Source: VGEM01 sp033764265
GTDB taxonomy: Bacteria; Pseudomonadota; Alphaproteobacteria; Rhodospirillales; Rhodospirillaceae
Assembly: GCA_033764265.1 (NCBI GenBank)
Contig: JANRJB010000145.1
Location: 1 to 36,659, forward strand
Reading direction: 5' to 3'
Length of the DNA stretch: 36,659 nucleotides
The notes beneath the pieces were generated by a model. That model was given only the letters and a program-made list of their open reading frames with translations. It had not been told where the DNA came from and made no database searches. This document shows positions 15,517 to 22,910 of this stretch, piece by piece. The translations under genes and the position numbers were made by a program. The stretch's first letter is position 1; every line of letters begins with the position of its first letter.

Positions 15517-16425
15517 TTACGCCCGCGCGAGCACGATCGCCAGCATCACCAAGGCGCCGAAATCGCGGTTGGCCTTGAAGCGCGCCAGGCAGTTGGCGGG
15601 GTCATCGGGCACCAGCGACGCCGCCTGCCAGATCAGGTGCGCGCCGGCCAGCGCCATTACCGCGAAGAACAGGCCGTTCCACTGCGCGAAGGGCACAGCG
15701 GCCACCAGCAGCGCCACGGCCAGCCCGTAACACACCGCGATGAACGGCCGGGCGCGCGGCCCCAGCGCCAGCGCCGAGGACTTCACGCCGATCAGGGCGT
15801 CATCCTCCTTGTCCTGCATCGCGTAGATCGTGTCGTAGCCCAGCGTCCAGGCGATCCCGGCGGCATAAAGCGCCAAGGCCGGCCACGCGATCGTGCCGGT
15901 GGCCGCCGCCCAGCCGAGCAGCGCGCCCCAGTTGAAGGTGAGCCCCAGCCACGCCTGCGGCCAATAGGTGATGCGCTTCATGAACGGGTAAGTCGCCACC
16001 AGCGCCAGCGAGGCCGCGCCGACGCCGACGGCGAACCAGTTGAACTGCAGCAGGATCACCAGCGCCGCCGCCAGCTGCGCGGCCAGGAACACCCAGGCCT
16101 GGAACGGCGTGACCTGGCCCGCGGGCAGCGGCCGCGCGGCGGTGCGCGCCACTGCGGCGTCGATGTGCCGGTCGACGATGTCGTTGTAGGTGCAGCCGGC
16201 GCCGCGCATGATGATCGAGCCCAGGCCGAACAGAACGTAGTGGTGCCAGGCGAATACGCCGGCGCCTGCCAAGGCCAGCGACCACCAGCACGGCCACAAC
16301 AGCAGCCACGTGCCGATCGGCCGGTCGAGCCGCATCAGCCGCGCGTACGGCAACGCGGCCGCCGGCAGCGCGCGGTCGATCCAGGACTGGACCGGGATAT
16401 CGGAGCGGGTCGTGGCTTCGGACAT
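15517..16425 (-). CDS. ubiA: 4-hydroxybenzoate polyprenyltransferase
   Basis: A 302-residue inner-membrane prenyltransferase that attaches the polyprenyl tail to 4-hydroxybenzoate in ubiquinone synthesis. The first aspartate motif is NDIVDRHID (residues 81-89) and the second is in YDTIYAMQDKEDD, both needed for binding Mg-prenyl diphosphate. RLDRPIGTWLLLWP near the N-terminus is the family start, and 7-9 hydrophobic segments follow. It is convergent with the HD-GYP gene, 7 bases apart, and divergent from rsmE. The order ubiA-rsmE-gshA recurs in alphaproteobacteria, which supports the assignment. A paired hairpin element lies just upstream of its start (16454-16619). Confidence 0.95.
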   Translation of the reverse strand: MSEATTRSDIPVQSWIDRALPAAALPYARLMRLDRPIGTWLLLWPCWWSLALAGAGVFAWHHYVLFGLGSIIMRGAGCTYNDIVDRHIDAAVARTAARPLPAGQVTPFQAWVFLAAQLAAALVILLQFNWFAVGVGAASLALVATYPFMKRITYWPQAWLGLTFNWGALLGWAAATGTIAWPALALYAAGIAWTLGYDTIYAMQDKEDDALIGVKSSALALGPRARPFIAVCYGLAVALLVAAVPFAQWNGLFFAVMALAGAHLIWQAASLVPDDPANCLARFKANRDFGALVMLAIVLARA

Positions 16426-16453
16426 TCGGGCGCGCGGAAAAACGGTCGCTAAA

Positions 16454-16528
16454 CTAGTGTCCCGATTCCGAAGTTCGCCGCAGCCCGGGACAAGCTCTTC
16501 AGCGAACTTCGGAATCGCAGGACACTAG
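16454..16528. repeat. Imperfect hairpin A of composite palindromic element 1
   Basis: Left arm 16454-16478 and right arm 16502-16528 are complementary: a 9-base basal stem (CTAGTGTCC), a 2-base bulge on the right arm, then a 16-base stem containing GATTCCGAAGTTCGC. The loop is 23 bases. It lies 28 bases upstream of ubiA. Confidence 0.9.
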
Positions 16529-16542
16529 CAATCTATTGATCG

Positions 16543-16619
16543 AGTGTGGCATTGGTTCAGACGTCCGCTTGTTGGAATTGCCGCAAACGGTGAAGCGGAC
16601 GTCTAAACCGCCACACTAG
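16543..16619. repeat. Imperfect hairpin B of composite palindromic element 1
   Basis: Left arm 16543-16570 and right arm 16593-16617: an 8-base basal stem (AGTGTGGC), a 3-base bulge on the left arm, then an upper stem including AGACGTCCGCTT with one GGTT(C/T) mismatch. The loop is 22 bases. The outer right end completes CACTAG at 16614-16619, while the outer left hexamer reads CGAGTG. It ends 40 bases before rsmE. Confidence 0.88.
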
Positions 16620-16659
16620 ACGGACGGCGGCATAAATCAACCATGCCCCGGCTCCTTTC

Positions 16660-17415
16660 ATGGCCATGACATCGCCGCCGCTCGCCTGCCGCCTGTTCGT
16701 CGACGCCCCCTTGGACGCGGGCGCGCGCATCGCGGGAGCCGAGACGCAAAGCCACTATCTGCGTCATGTCTTGCGGTTGCGGGGCGGGGAGTCGGTCGCG
16801 CTGTTCAACGGCCGCGACGGCGAATGGCGCGCGGCCGTCGTCGTGCTCGCCAAACACGGCGTCGCGTTCGAGGTCGCCGAACGGCTGCGCGCCCAGGTCG
16901 AGACGCCGGGGCCGTGGCTCGCCTTCGCGCCGATCAAGAAGGCGCGCATCGACCTGGTCGCGGAAAAAGCCGCCGAGCTGGGGGTCGGCCTGTTGTGGCC
17001 CGTCTTGACGCGGCGCACGGCGGCCGAGCGCGTCAACCTCGCCCGCCTGCGCGCCAACGCCGTCGAGGCGGCCGAGCAGTGCGGCCGGCTCAGCGTGCCC
17101 GAGGTGCGCGAGGCTACGCCGCTCGCCGCGCTGATCGACGCCTGGCCGCGCGACCGTCGGCTGTTCGTGCTGGACGAAACCGGCGCGGGCGCGCCGATCG
17201 CGCGCGCGCTGCGCGACGTTGCGCCGCCGACCGGCGCGTTTCAATGCGGTTTCCTGTGCGGGCCCGAGGGCGGCTTCGACAAGTCCGAGCTTGACGCCCT
17301 CAAGGAACTGCCGTTTGTTACCGCCGTCGGCCTGGGGCCGCGGATCTTGCGCGCGGAAACCGCGGCGCTGGCCGCGCTCGTGTGTTTTCAGGCGATCGGC
17401 GGCGATTGGCGCTAA
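16660..17415 (+). CDS. rsmE: 16S rRNA (uracil-1498-N3)-methyltransferase
   Basis: A 251-residue SPOUT-fold enzyme that methylates N3 of U1498 in 16S rRNA using S-adenosylmethionine. The C-terminal knot motifs are clear: FLCGPEGGFDKSEL and GLGPRILRAETAALAAL. The N-terminal PUA-like domain is represented by HYLRHVLRLRGGESVALFNG, and the middle by KKARIDLVAEKAAELGV, the family hallmark for the tight SAM/dimer interface. The ATG at 16660 is used, with a second in-frame ATG at 16666 possible; neither has a clear Shine-Dalgarno sequence. It precedes gshA, as in many alphaproteobacteria, with 87 bases between. The paired hairpin element lies directly upstream. Confidence 0.95.
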   Translation: MAMTSPPLACRLFVDAPLDAGARIAGAETQSHYLRHVLRLRGGESVALFNGRDGEWRAAVVVLAKHGVAFEVAERLRAQVETPGPWLAFAPIKKARIDLVAEKAAELGVGLLWPVLTRRTAAERVNLARLRANAVEAAEQCGRLSVPEVREATPLAALIDAWPRDRRLFVLDETGAGAPIARALRDVAPPTGAFQCGFLCGPEGGFDKSELDALKELPFVTAVGLGPRILRAETAALAALVCFQAIGGDWR

Positions 17416-17502
17416 GCGAACGAAACCCCGGTGCCCCCTGGCGCGGGGGCCGTGAACCCACTAACTAGGCTTGATCCGCGTCCGCCCCGTTTCCCCCGCG
17501 CC

Positions 17503-18867
17503 ATGACCTCGTTCCGTTCCAGCAAGACCGATCCCGTCACGTCGAAGGCGCAGCTGATCGCGGTTCTGGAGAACGGCGCCAAGCCGGCCGACCAGTGGCG
17601 CATCGGCACCGAGCACGAGAAGTTCCCCTATCACCTCGCCGATTTCTCGCCGCTGGCCTACGGCGGGCCGTCCGGCATCCAGGCGTTCCTTGAGGGCATG
17701 ACGCGCTTCGGCTGGGAGCGCGTGTTCGAGGGCGACAACGTCATCGCGCTGAAACAGTCGGGCACGGGCTCGATCTCGCTGGAACCGGGCGGGCAGTTCG
17801 AGCTTTCGGGCGCGCCGCTCGAAACCGTCCATCAGACCTGCACCGAGGTGAACGAGCATCTGGCCCAGGTGAAAACCGTCGGCAACGAACTCGGCGTCGG
17901 CATGCTCGGCCTGGGCTTCACACCCAACTGGCGGCGCGAGGACATTCACTGGATGCCCAAGGGCCGCTACAAAATCATGCGCGCCTACATGCCCAAGGTC
18001 GGCGGCCTGGGCATCGACATGATGACGCGCACCTGCACGGTGCAGGTCAACCTGGACTACAGCTCGGAAGCCGACATGGTGAAGAAGCTGCGCGTGTCGC
18101 TGGCGCTGCAGCCGGTCGCCACGGCGCTGTGGGCCAACTCGCCGTTCACCGAGGGCAAGCCCAACGGCTACCTCAGCTTCCGCGGCCGCATTTGGCAGGA
18201 CACCGACGCCGCGCGCACCGGCATGCTGCCGTTCGCGTTCGAGCCCGGCATGGGGTTCGAGCGCTACGTCGACTATCTGCTCGACGTGCCCATGTATTTC
18301 GTCTACCGCGACGGTTACGTCGACGCCTCCGGCCAGTCGTTCCGCGACTTCATGGCCGGCCGTTTGCCGGCGCTGCCGGGCCAGCTGCCGACCGTGGCCG
18401 ACTTCGAGGACCACATGTCGACCGCGTTCCCCGAGGCGCGGGTGAAAAGCTACATCGAGCTGCGCGGCGCCGATTCCGGCCCCTGGGCGCGGCTGTGCGC
18501 GCTGCCGGCGTTCTGGATCGGCCTGTTGTACGACGCCCAATCGCTCGACGCCGCCTGGGACATAGTCAAGGACTGGACGGCCGAGGAGCGCGAACAATTG
18601 CGCCTTGAGGCGCCGCGGCTCGCCCTCAAGACCACCGTGCGTGGCCGCACGCTGCAGCAGATCGCCTTGCAACTGCTGGAGATTTCACGCGCCGGGCTCA
18701 AGCGTCGGCGCCGCTTCGACGCCGCCGGCAGCGACGAAACCGGCTTCCTGGTGCCCTTGCAGGAGATCGCCGCATCGGGGATAACCCCGGCGGAACGCAT
18801 GCTGGCCTCGTACCACGGCCCCTGGCGCGGCGACGTGACCCGGGCGTTTTCCGAGTACAGCTACTGA
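17503..18867 (+). CDS. gshA: Glutamate-cysteine ligase, plant/alphaproteobacterial type
   Basis: A 454-residue ATP-dependent ligase that makes gamma-glutamylcysteine, the first step of glutathione synthesis, in the cytoplasm. It belongs to the type shared by alphaproteobacteria and plants, not the E. coli type. Marks include RIGTEHEKFPY near residues 33-43, ISLEPGGQFELSGAPLETVH, MGFTPNW-like LGLGFTPNWRREDIHWMPKGRYKIM, and the C-terminal PAERML..YHGPW. The ATG at 17503 starts the conserved protein; the frame extends to 17431 but the added residues are not family-like. It follows rsmE and precedes a chorismate mutase 28 bases downstream. gshB is not in the window. Confidence 0.95.
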   Translation: MTSFRSSKTDPVTSKAQLIAVLENGAKPADQWRIGTEHEKFPYHLADFSPLAYGGPSGIQAFLEGMTRFGWERVFEGDNVIALKQSGTGSISLEPGGQFELSGAPLETVHQTCTEVNEHLAQVKTVGNELGVGMLGLGFTPNWRREDIHWMPKGRYKIMRAYMPKVGGLGIDMMTRTCTVQVNLDYSSEADMVKKLRVSLALQPVATALWANSPFTEGKPNGYLSFRGRIWQDTDAARTGMLPFAFEPGMGFERYVDYLLDVPMYFVYRDGYVDASGQSFRDFMAGRLPALPGQLPTVADFEDHMSTAFPEARVKSYIELRGADSGPWARLCALPAFWIGLLYDAQSLDAAWDIVKDWTAEEREQLRLEAPRLALKTTVRGRTLQQIALQLLEISRAGLKRRRRFDAAGSDETGFLVPLQEIAASGITPAERMLASYHGPWRGDVTRAFSEYSY

Positions 18868-18895
18868 ACCCGGTTCACTTCGGATTTTCGCAGCG

Positions 18896-19255
18896 ATGGG
18901 CGGCGACACGACACAGCGGACTGAGCGCGCGGCCTCCGCATCGGAGGACGACTGGCGCGTCGAGTGCCAGACCCTCGATGACGTTCGCCGCCATATCGAC
19001 CGCTTCGACGCCGAGATCGCCGCGCTGATCAGCAAGCGGCATCACTTCGTCATGCAGGCCGCCAAATTCAAGCCCACCGTCGAGGCGGTGGTGGTGCCCG
19101 AGCGCATCGAGGAAATCATCGCCCGGGTGCGCGCGGTCGCCGCGAAACTCGGCGTCAATCCCGACCTTCTGGAAAAAACCTATCGCGCCATGCTGGCCGG
19201 CACGATCTCCGACGAGCAGCGCCGCTGGCGCGAATTGCACGGCGGGAAAAGCTGA
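18896..19255 (+). CDS. Chorismate mutase, type II (AroQ-like)
   Basis: A 119-residue helical protein of the AroQ fold. The sequence TLDDVRRHIDRFDAEIAALISKRHHFVMQAAKFKP corresponds to the long first helix with the conserved arginine and lysine, followed by VVVPERIEEIIARVRAVAAKLGVNPDLLEKTYRAML for the second and third helices. It should convert chorismate to prephenate for phenylalanine and tyrosine synthesis, or act as a PchB-like isochorismate pyruvate lyase; the two are close in sequence. The ATG at 18896 gives a 20-residue polar leader before the domain. It follows gshA by 28 bases. No prephenate dehydratase or dehydrogenase is fused or adjacent, so its pathway partner is elsewhere. Confidence 0.86.
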   Translation: MGGDTTQRTERAASASEDDWRVECQTLDDVRRHIDRFDAEIAALISKRHHFVMQAAKFKPTVEAVVVPERIEEIIARVRAVAAKLGVNPDLLEKTYRAMLAGTISDEQRRWRELHGGKS

Positions 19256-19313
19256 GTCATCGGCCTGACCCGGCCGGCATCGGGTTGATTAGGTCGTTCA
19301 AGGAGCGCTCCCG

Positions 19314-20144
19314 ATGGTTGAATTGACGCGGCGCGGGTTCGTGGTGTCGGCGGTGTCCGGCGCGGGCGCCGCGATGATCGGCGCCGACGCGCGCGCACAG
19401 CAACATGGCGAATCCCCCGATCGATTGGACGAGATCGTCCGCATCCTCGGCCGAACCGACGGCGGCGTGGCGATCCGATGGACCCGGGGCGTGCTGTCCG
19501 GGATCGTCGGCCAGACGACAACGCGGCTGCTTGGCGTGTCGCAGCAGATCTTCTCGCGGCATCGACGCAACGAGGACGGCAGCTGGGAGGCGTGCTATCT
19601 GGAACTGGTCTACTTCACCGACCTTGCCACCGGCGCGGTGTCGGAGACGTGGCGCAATCCCTACACCGGCCGCGATGTCGCGGTGCCGACGCAGGCCCTG
19701 GGCCCGACCCGATTCAAGATCGCGCCGACGCTTCGGGTCATCAACCAGCCCTACGCCCTTCCCGGAATCGAGAACACGCATTGGTTCGAGCAGACGGCCG
19801 CCAGCGGCGACGATGTCGGGTACGACGAACGCATCGAGTCGTTCGTGCCGCCGATGACCGACGGCGGCGCGCCGATGGTGTTCCACGAGGTCTTTTCGTT
19901 CCAGGCGTCGCGGGCGGACTTGCGCGACCGCACCCGGCCGTACGTGCCGGCGACGGTGCATAAAGTGAACGTGATCAGCTGGCGCAATTGGATGGACATG
20001 ACCGGCGCCGAGGGCGTGACGATGTCGCACGGCGCGGGTCGCATGGCGCGCCGCTACGACGATGTTCCGGCCGACTTGTCGGAGAAGAATCGCGCGCACT
20101 TTCCCGACGTGATCGACAATCTCGACGACTATCTTGCCCTCTGA
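19314..20144 (+). CDS. Tat-exported DUF1838-family protein (first copy)
   Basis: A 276-residue protein with a twin-arginine signal (TRRGFVVSAVSGAG, residues 5-18, cleavage near ADARAQ), so it should be exported folded to the periplasm. The mature part fits DUF1838: the core segment YFTDLATGAVSETWRNPYTG is alignable with the second copy at 25627-26634. DUF1838 has no assigned biochemical role to my knowledge. An AAGGAGCG ribosome-binding site about 6 bases upstream supports the ATG at 19314. It follows the chorismate mutase by 58 bases, but no functional link is evident. Its 3' end faces a hairpin-rich region and the MBL gene on the other strand. Confidence 0.83.
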   Translation: MVELTRRGFVVSAVSGAGAAMIGADARAQQHGESPDRLDEIVRILGRTDGGVAIRWTRGVLSGIVGQTTTRLLGVSQQIFSRHRRNEDGSWEACYLELVYFTDLATGAVSETWRNPYTGRDVAVPTQALGPTRFKIAPTLRVINQPYALPGIENTHWFEQTAASGDDVGYDERIESFVPPMTDGGAPMVFHEVFSFQASRADLRDRTRPYVPATVHKVNVISWRNWMDMTGAEGVTMSHGAGRMARRYDDVPADLSEKNRAHFPDVIDNLDDYLAL

Positions 20145-20225
20145 TCAACGACGGCGAAACACGATGACGTTGCGTTGGCGACGTTGCGCCCGTGCTGAGA
20201 CCCATGCAGCACAACCTCCCTGTCG

Positions 20226-20246
20226 CCCTGGGGTTCATCCCCAGGG
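20226..20246. repeat. Perfect hairpin in convergent intergenic region
   Basis: CCCTGGGG-ttcat-CCCCAGGG is a perfect 8-base stem with a 5-base loop, between the convergent DUF1838 and MBL genes. It lacks a T-run. It is similar in core sequence to the larger hairpin at 20285-20307, suggesting dispersed repeat material that may also end transcription. Confidence 0.6.
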
Positions 20247-20284
20247 CCCAGGGTAGATGAAACACCGGCGTGTCGTGGCTCTGG

Positions 20285-20307
20285 GTCCTGGGCCCAAGGC
20301 CCAGGAC
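20285..20307. terminator. Strong GC hairpin, probable bidirectional terminator or repeat
   Basis: GTCCTGGGCC-caa-GGCCCAGGAC is a perfect 10-base stem with a 3-base loop. Outer flanks GTGTCGT (20270-20276) and ACGACAC (20306-20312) can pair as an alternative structure. It sits between two convergent genes, where a terminator is expected, but no T-run follows, and the sequence looks like a dispersed alphaproteobacterial intergenic repeat. Confidence 0.5.
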
Positions 20308-20358
20308 GACACGAAATGTTCAGTTGCCTGCACTGCGACCCTGCAAGATGCCCTCTGA

Positions 20359-21981
20359 TCAACGGCCGCCGCGCCGTCGCCCGCCGCTGAGATCGGCGCG
20401 CAGTTTTTTCAAGAGCTTGTGGCGCGCCGCGTCGCTGGGCAGGCCGGCCAGCTGCGCCTTCAGGTCGATCACCGTGGCGGCATAGGCATTGTGCCAGTCG
20501 GCCGCGGCGACCGCGGCCACGTCCAGGCCGGCGCGCACGCGGATGGTCCTGGCGCCGTCGCGGCGCGCGAGCCGCACCGTCTCGCCATGCACCGGCAGAT
20601 GCAACTTGCGCACGCCCCCTGCCCTGAGCCGCGCCGCCAGCGCCGCGCGCGCCGCTTCTTCGCCGTGCACCAGGAACGTCTGATGGGCCACCGGCGCCCG
20701 CGCCGCCAGCCAGGCGGCCAGGTGCGGCGCGTCGGCGTGGCCGGAGTATTCGTCGAGCAGGCGGATACGCGCGCCCACCGCCGTTTCCTCGCCGTGGATG
20801 CGCACGATCTTGGTGCCGTCCGCCAGCAGCCGGCCGAGCGTGCCCGGCGCCTGGTAGCCGACCAGGAGCACGGTGGTATCCGCGCGGCCGAGGTGGGCCT
20901 TCAGGTGGTGGCGGATGCGGCCCGCGTCGCACATGCCGCTGCCGGCCATGATGATCGCGCCGCCGCGCAGCCGGTTGAGCCGCTTGCTTTCCTCCGCCGT
21001 TTCGACGAACCGCACGTTGGCGCGACGGAACGGATGGGTGCCGTCGCCGTCGATGTCGGCCAGATGGCGGTCGAACACCTTGGTGGCGTGCCGGGCGAGC
21101 GGGGAGTCGACGAAAATCGGCAGCGCCGGCAGCTCGCCCGCATCCATCAGCGCATCCAGGTCGACCAGCAATTCCTGGGTGCGCTCCACCGCGAACGCGG
21201 GGATTAGGATCATGCCGCCGGCGCGCAGGGCGGCGCGCAGTTCGGCCAGCAGAATCTTCCGCCGCCGGGCGGGCGACCGGGCCGCGCGCACCGTGCCGCC
21301 GTAGGTGGACTCCATCACCACAATATCGAGCCCGGCCGGCGCCTGGGGATTCGTGTGAAACGACTTGTCGCTGGGGCCGATGTCGCCGGAAAACAGAATG
21401 CGGATCGCGTCCGACCGCCCGGTCGTGCCGTCGGCCGCGCCGTCCAGGCGCTCCCGCGCCTCGATCTCAACCGAGGCCGAGCCCAGGATGTGGCCGGCGT
21501 TCCAGAACCGCGCGCGCAGGCCGGGCGCCACGTCGAACCAGCGGTCGTAGCCCTGCGGCCGCAGGCGTTGCAGCGCGTGCTCGGCGATGGCGCGGGTGTA
21601 GATCGGCTCGACCTGGGGCTGGCCGCGCTGGCGGTTGCGCCGATTGAGCCGCTCGACCTCGATTTCCTGGATGTAGCCGCTGTCGGGCAGCACATAGGTC
21701 ATCAGGTCGGCGCTGGCCGGGGTGGCGTGCACCGGCCCGGAGAAGCCGGCGGCGATCAGCTTTGGGACCAACCCGCAATGGTCGATGTGGGCATGGGTGG
21801 CGATCACCGCGGCGATCGAGTCCGGCGCAAACGGGAACGCGCCATAGTTCAACGCCTTGATGGTTTTGGTGCCCTGGAACATGCCGCAATCGATCAGCAC
21901 GCCGGCGTGGCGCGTGCGCAGTTCGAAGCACGAGCCGGTCACCGTGGCGCAGGCGCCGTGAAACGTGAGCGTCACCGCCAT
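20359..21981 (-). CDS. Beta-CASP metallo-beta-lactamase protein, probable RNA exonuclease/processing enzyme
   Basis: A 540-residue MBL-fold protein with a beta-CASP domain and a C-terminal RNA-specificity (RMMBL) segment. The zinc-binding motif is THAHIDHCG (H63, H65, D67, H68), preceded by VLIDCGMFQG. FSGDIGPSDK supplies the later metal Asp, IIMAGSGMCDAGRIRHHL is the typical beta-CASP motif, and LDEYSGHADA the motif C histidine. Relatives include archaeal aCPSF-like and bacterial RNase J-like nucleases acting on RNA. The open frame continues upstream to 22830, but that part is the shadow of the PRPP-synthetase gene; the ATG at 21981 starts the conserved domain. It overlaps the upstream gene by 10 bases and is the last of a three-gene operon. 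Confidence 0.9.
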   Translation of the reverse strand: MAVTLTFHGACATVTGSCFELRTRHAGVLIDCGMFQGTKTIKALNYGAFPFAPDSIAAVIATHAHIDHCGLVPKLIAAGFSGPVHATPASADLMTYVLPDSGYIQEIEVERLNRRNRQRGQPQVEPIYTRAIAEHALQRLRPQGYDRWFDVAPGLRARFWNAGHILGSASVEIEARERLDGAADGTTGRSDAIRILFSGDIGPSDKSFHTNPQAPAGLDIVVMESTYGGTVRAARSPARRRKILLAELRAALRAGGMILIPAFAVERTQELLVDLDALMDAGELPALPIFVDSPLARHATKVFDRHLADIDGDGTHPFRRANVRFVETAEESKRLNRLRGGAIIMAGSGMCDAGRIRHHLKAHLGRADTTVLLVGYQAPGTLGRLLADGTKIVRIHGEETAVGARIRLLDEYSGHADAPHLAAWLAARAPVAHQTFLVHGEEAARAALAARLRAGGVRKLHLPVHGETVRLARRDGARTIRVRAGLDVAAVAAADWHNAYAATVIDLKAQLAGLPSDAARHKLLKKLRADLSGGRRRGGR

Positions 21982-22910
21982 GCCGCCAATCCTTCCGCGA
22001 TCACCGCCGCGATCGACATGGCGTTGCTGGGGTGCGCGATGCCGTCGCACGACACCACCTTGCGCACGCCGGCGACGGCGATGGCGTGGGCGGTGCGCTC
22101 GTCGTACAGCGCGTGGGTGGTGTAGACGTCGACGGTCTTGGCGTTCAGGTCTCGCAGTGTCTTGGCCAGGGTCAGGATGGTGCCGCCCGAGCTGATGATG
22201 TCGTCGACGATCACCACCGAGCGGCGGTTGACGTCGACGCCCGCGGGCAAAACGATGCGCACGTCGCGGTCGCCCGCGCGGTCCTTGGCGGCGACCGCGT
22301 GCGGCAGACTCAATGGCTCCGCCACCGCGCGCGCCAGCGGCTCGGACTCGCTGTCGGGGCCCAGGATCAGCACGTTGCCGGGCACGTTGCGCGCCTTGAG
22401 GTGCTGGGACATGGCGACCGCGCCGCTCAGGGCCAGCGCCGGCTTGCCGGCGAACACCTCGGCCAGCGTCGCGGTGCGGTGCAGGTGGGGGTCGACCGCC
22501 ACCAACCGGTCGAAGTGATCGGCCAGCAGCCTGCCGATCACCTTCTGGCTGACCGCCTCGCCGGGGCGGAAGGCGATGTCCTGGCGCATGTAAGGCAGGT
22601 ACGGCGCGATCAGGCCGATGTCCCTGGCGCCGTCGCCGCGCAGCACCGAGGCGGCCAGGATGATCTCGATCAGCTTGGCGTTGGGCAGGTGCAGCGGGCG
22701 ATAGATCGCCGGGCGCATGCCGCGGCCTTTCACCTGCACGCGGCATTCGCTGTCGGGGAAGTAGTGCACGTCGACGATCTCGCACTCGACCTTCAGCCGC
22801 TGAGCCAGGTCCTTGGCCTGTGCGGCGCACTCGGCGAAGGCGAACAGCTTGTCGGGCGACCAGGGCGGCGCCGGGTTGGCGGATGACGATTCAGGCGACA
22901 TGGAAGCCAT
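21972..22910 (-). CDS. Ribose-phosphate pyrophosphokinase homologue (divergent Prs)
   Basis: A 312-residue PRPP-synthetase-family protein. The PRPP-binding motif VVIVDDIISSGGTIL is intact, as are FPDSECRVQVKG (matching FSDGE-x-x-V in Prs), LIAPYLPYMRQD (the flexible ATP-binding region) and VDPHLHR. The family makes PRPP from ribose 5-phosphate and ATP. It differs from the housekeeping Prs in its N-terminus and is probably not the main enzyme. Two in-frame ATGs exist (22910 and 22901), both overlapping the end of the upstream phosphorylase gene by 10-20 bases, and its own end overlaps the MBL gene by 10. Context suggests it acts in nucleotide salvage with the phosphorylase. Confidence 0.88.
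   Translation of the reverse strand: MASMSPESSSANPAPPWSPDKLFAFAECAAQAKDLAQRLKVECEIVDVHYFPDSECRVQVKGRGMRPAIYRPLHLPNAKLIEIILAASVLRGDGARDIGLIAPYLPYMRQDIAFRPGEAVSQKVIGRLLADHFDRLVAVDPHLHRTATLAEVFAGKPALALSGAVAMSQHLKARNVPGNVLILGPDSESEPLARAVAEPLSLPHAVAAKDRAGDRDVRIVLPAGVDVNRRSVVIVDDIISSGGTILTLAKTLRDLNAKTVDVYTTHALYDERTAHAIAVAGVRKVVSCDGIAHPSNAMSIAAVIAEGLAAWR

Noticed and set aside
16454..16619. CRISPR array or tRNA-like gene in the palindromic region
   Set aside because: There are only two non-identical hairpins, no regular spacer-repeat units, and no tRNA cloverleaf or CCA end.
20359..22830. An 823-codon version of the MBL protein with a long N-terminal extension
   Set aside because: The extension is the shadow of the Prs homologue; the conserved MBL domain starts at the ATG at 21981 and the overlap of 10 bases fits an operon.
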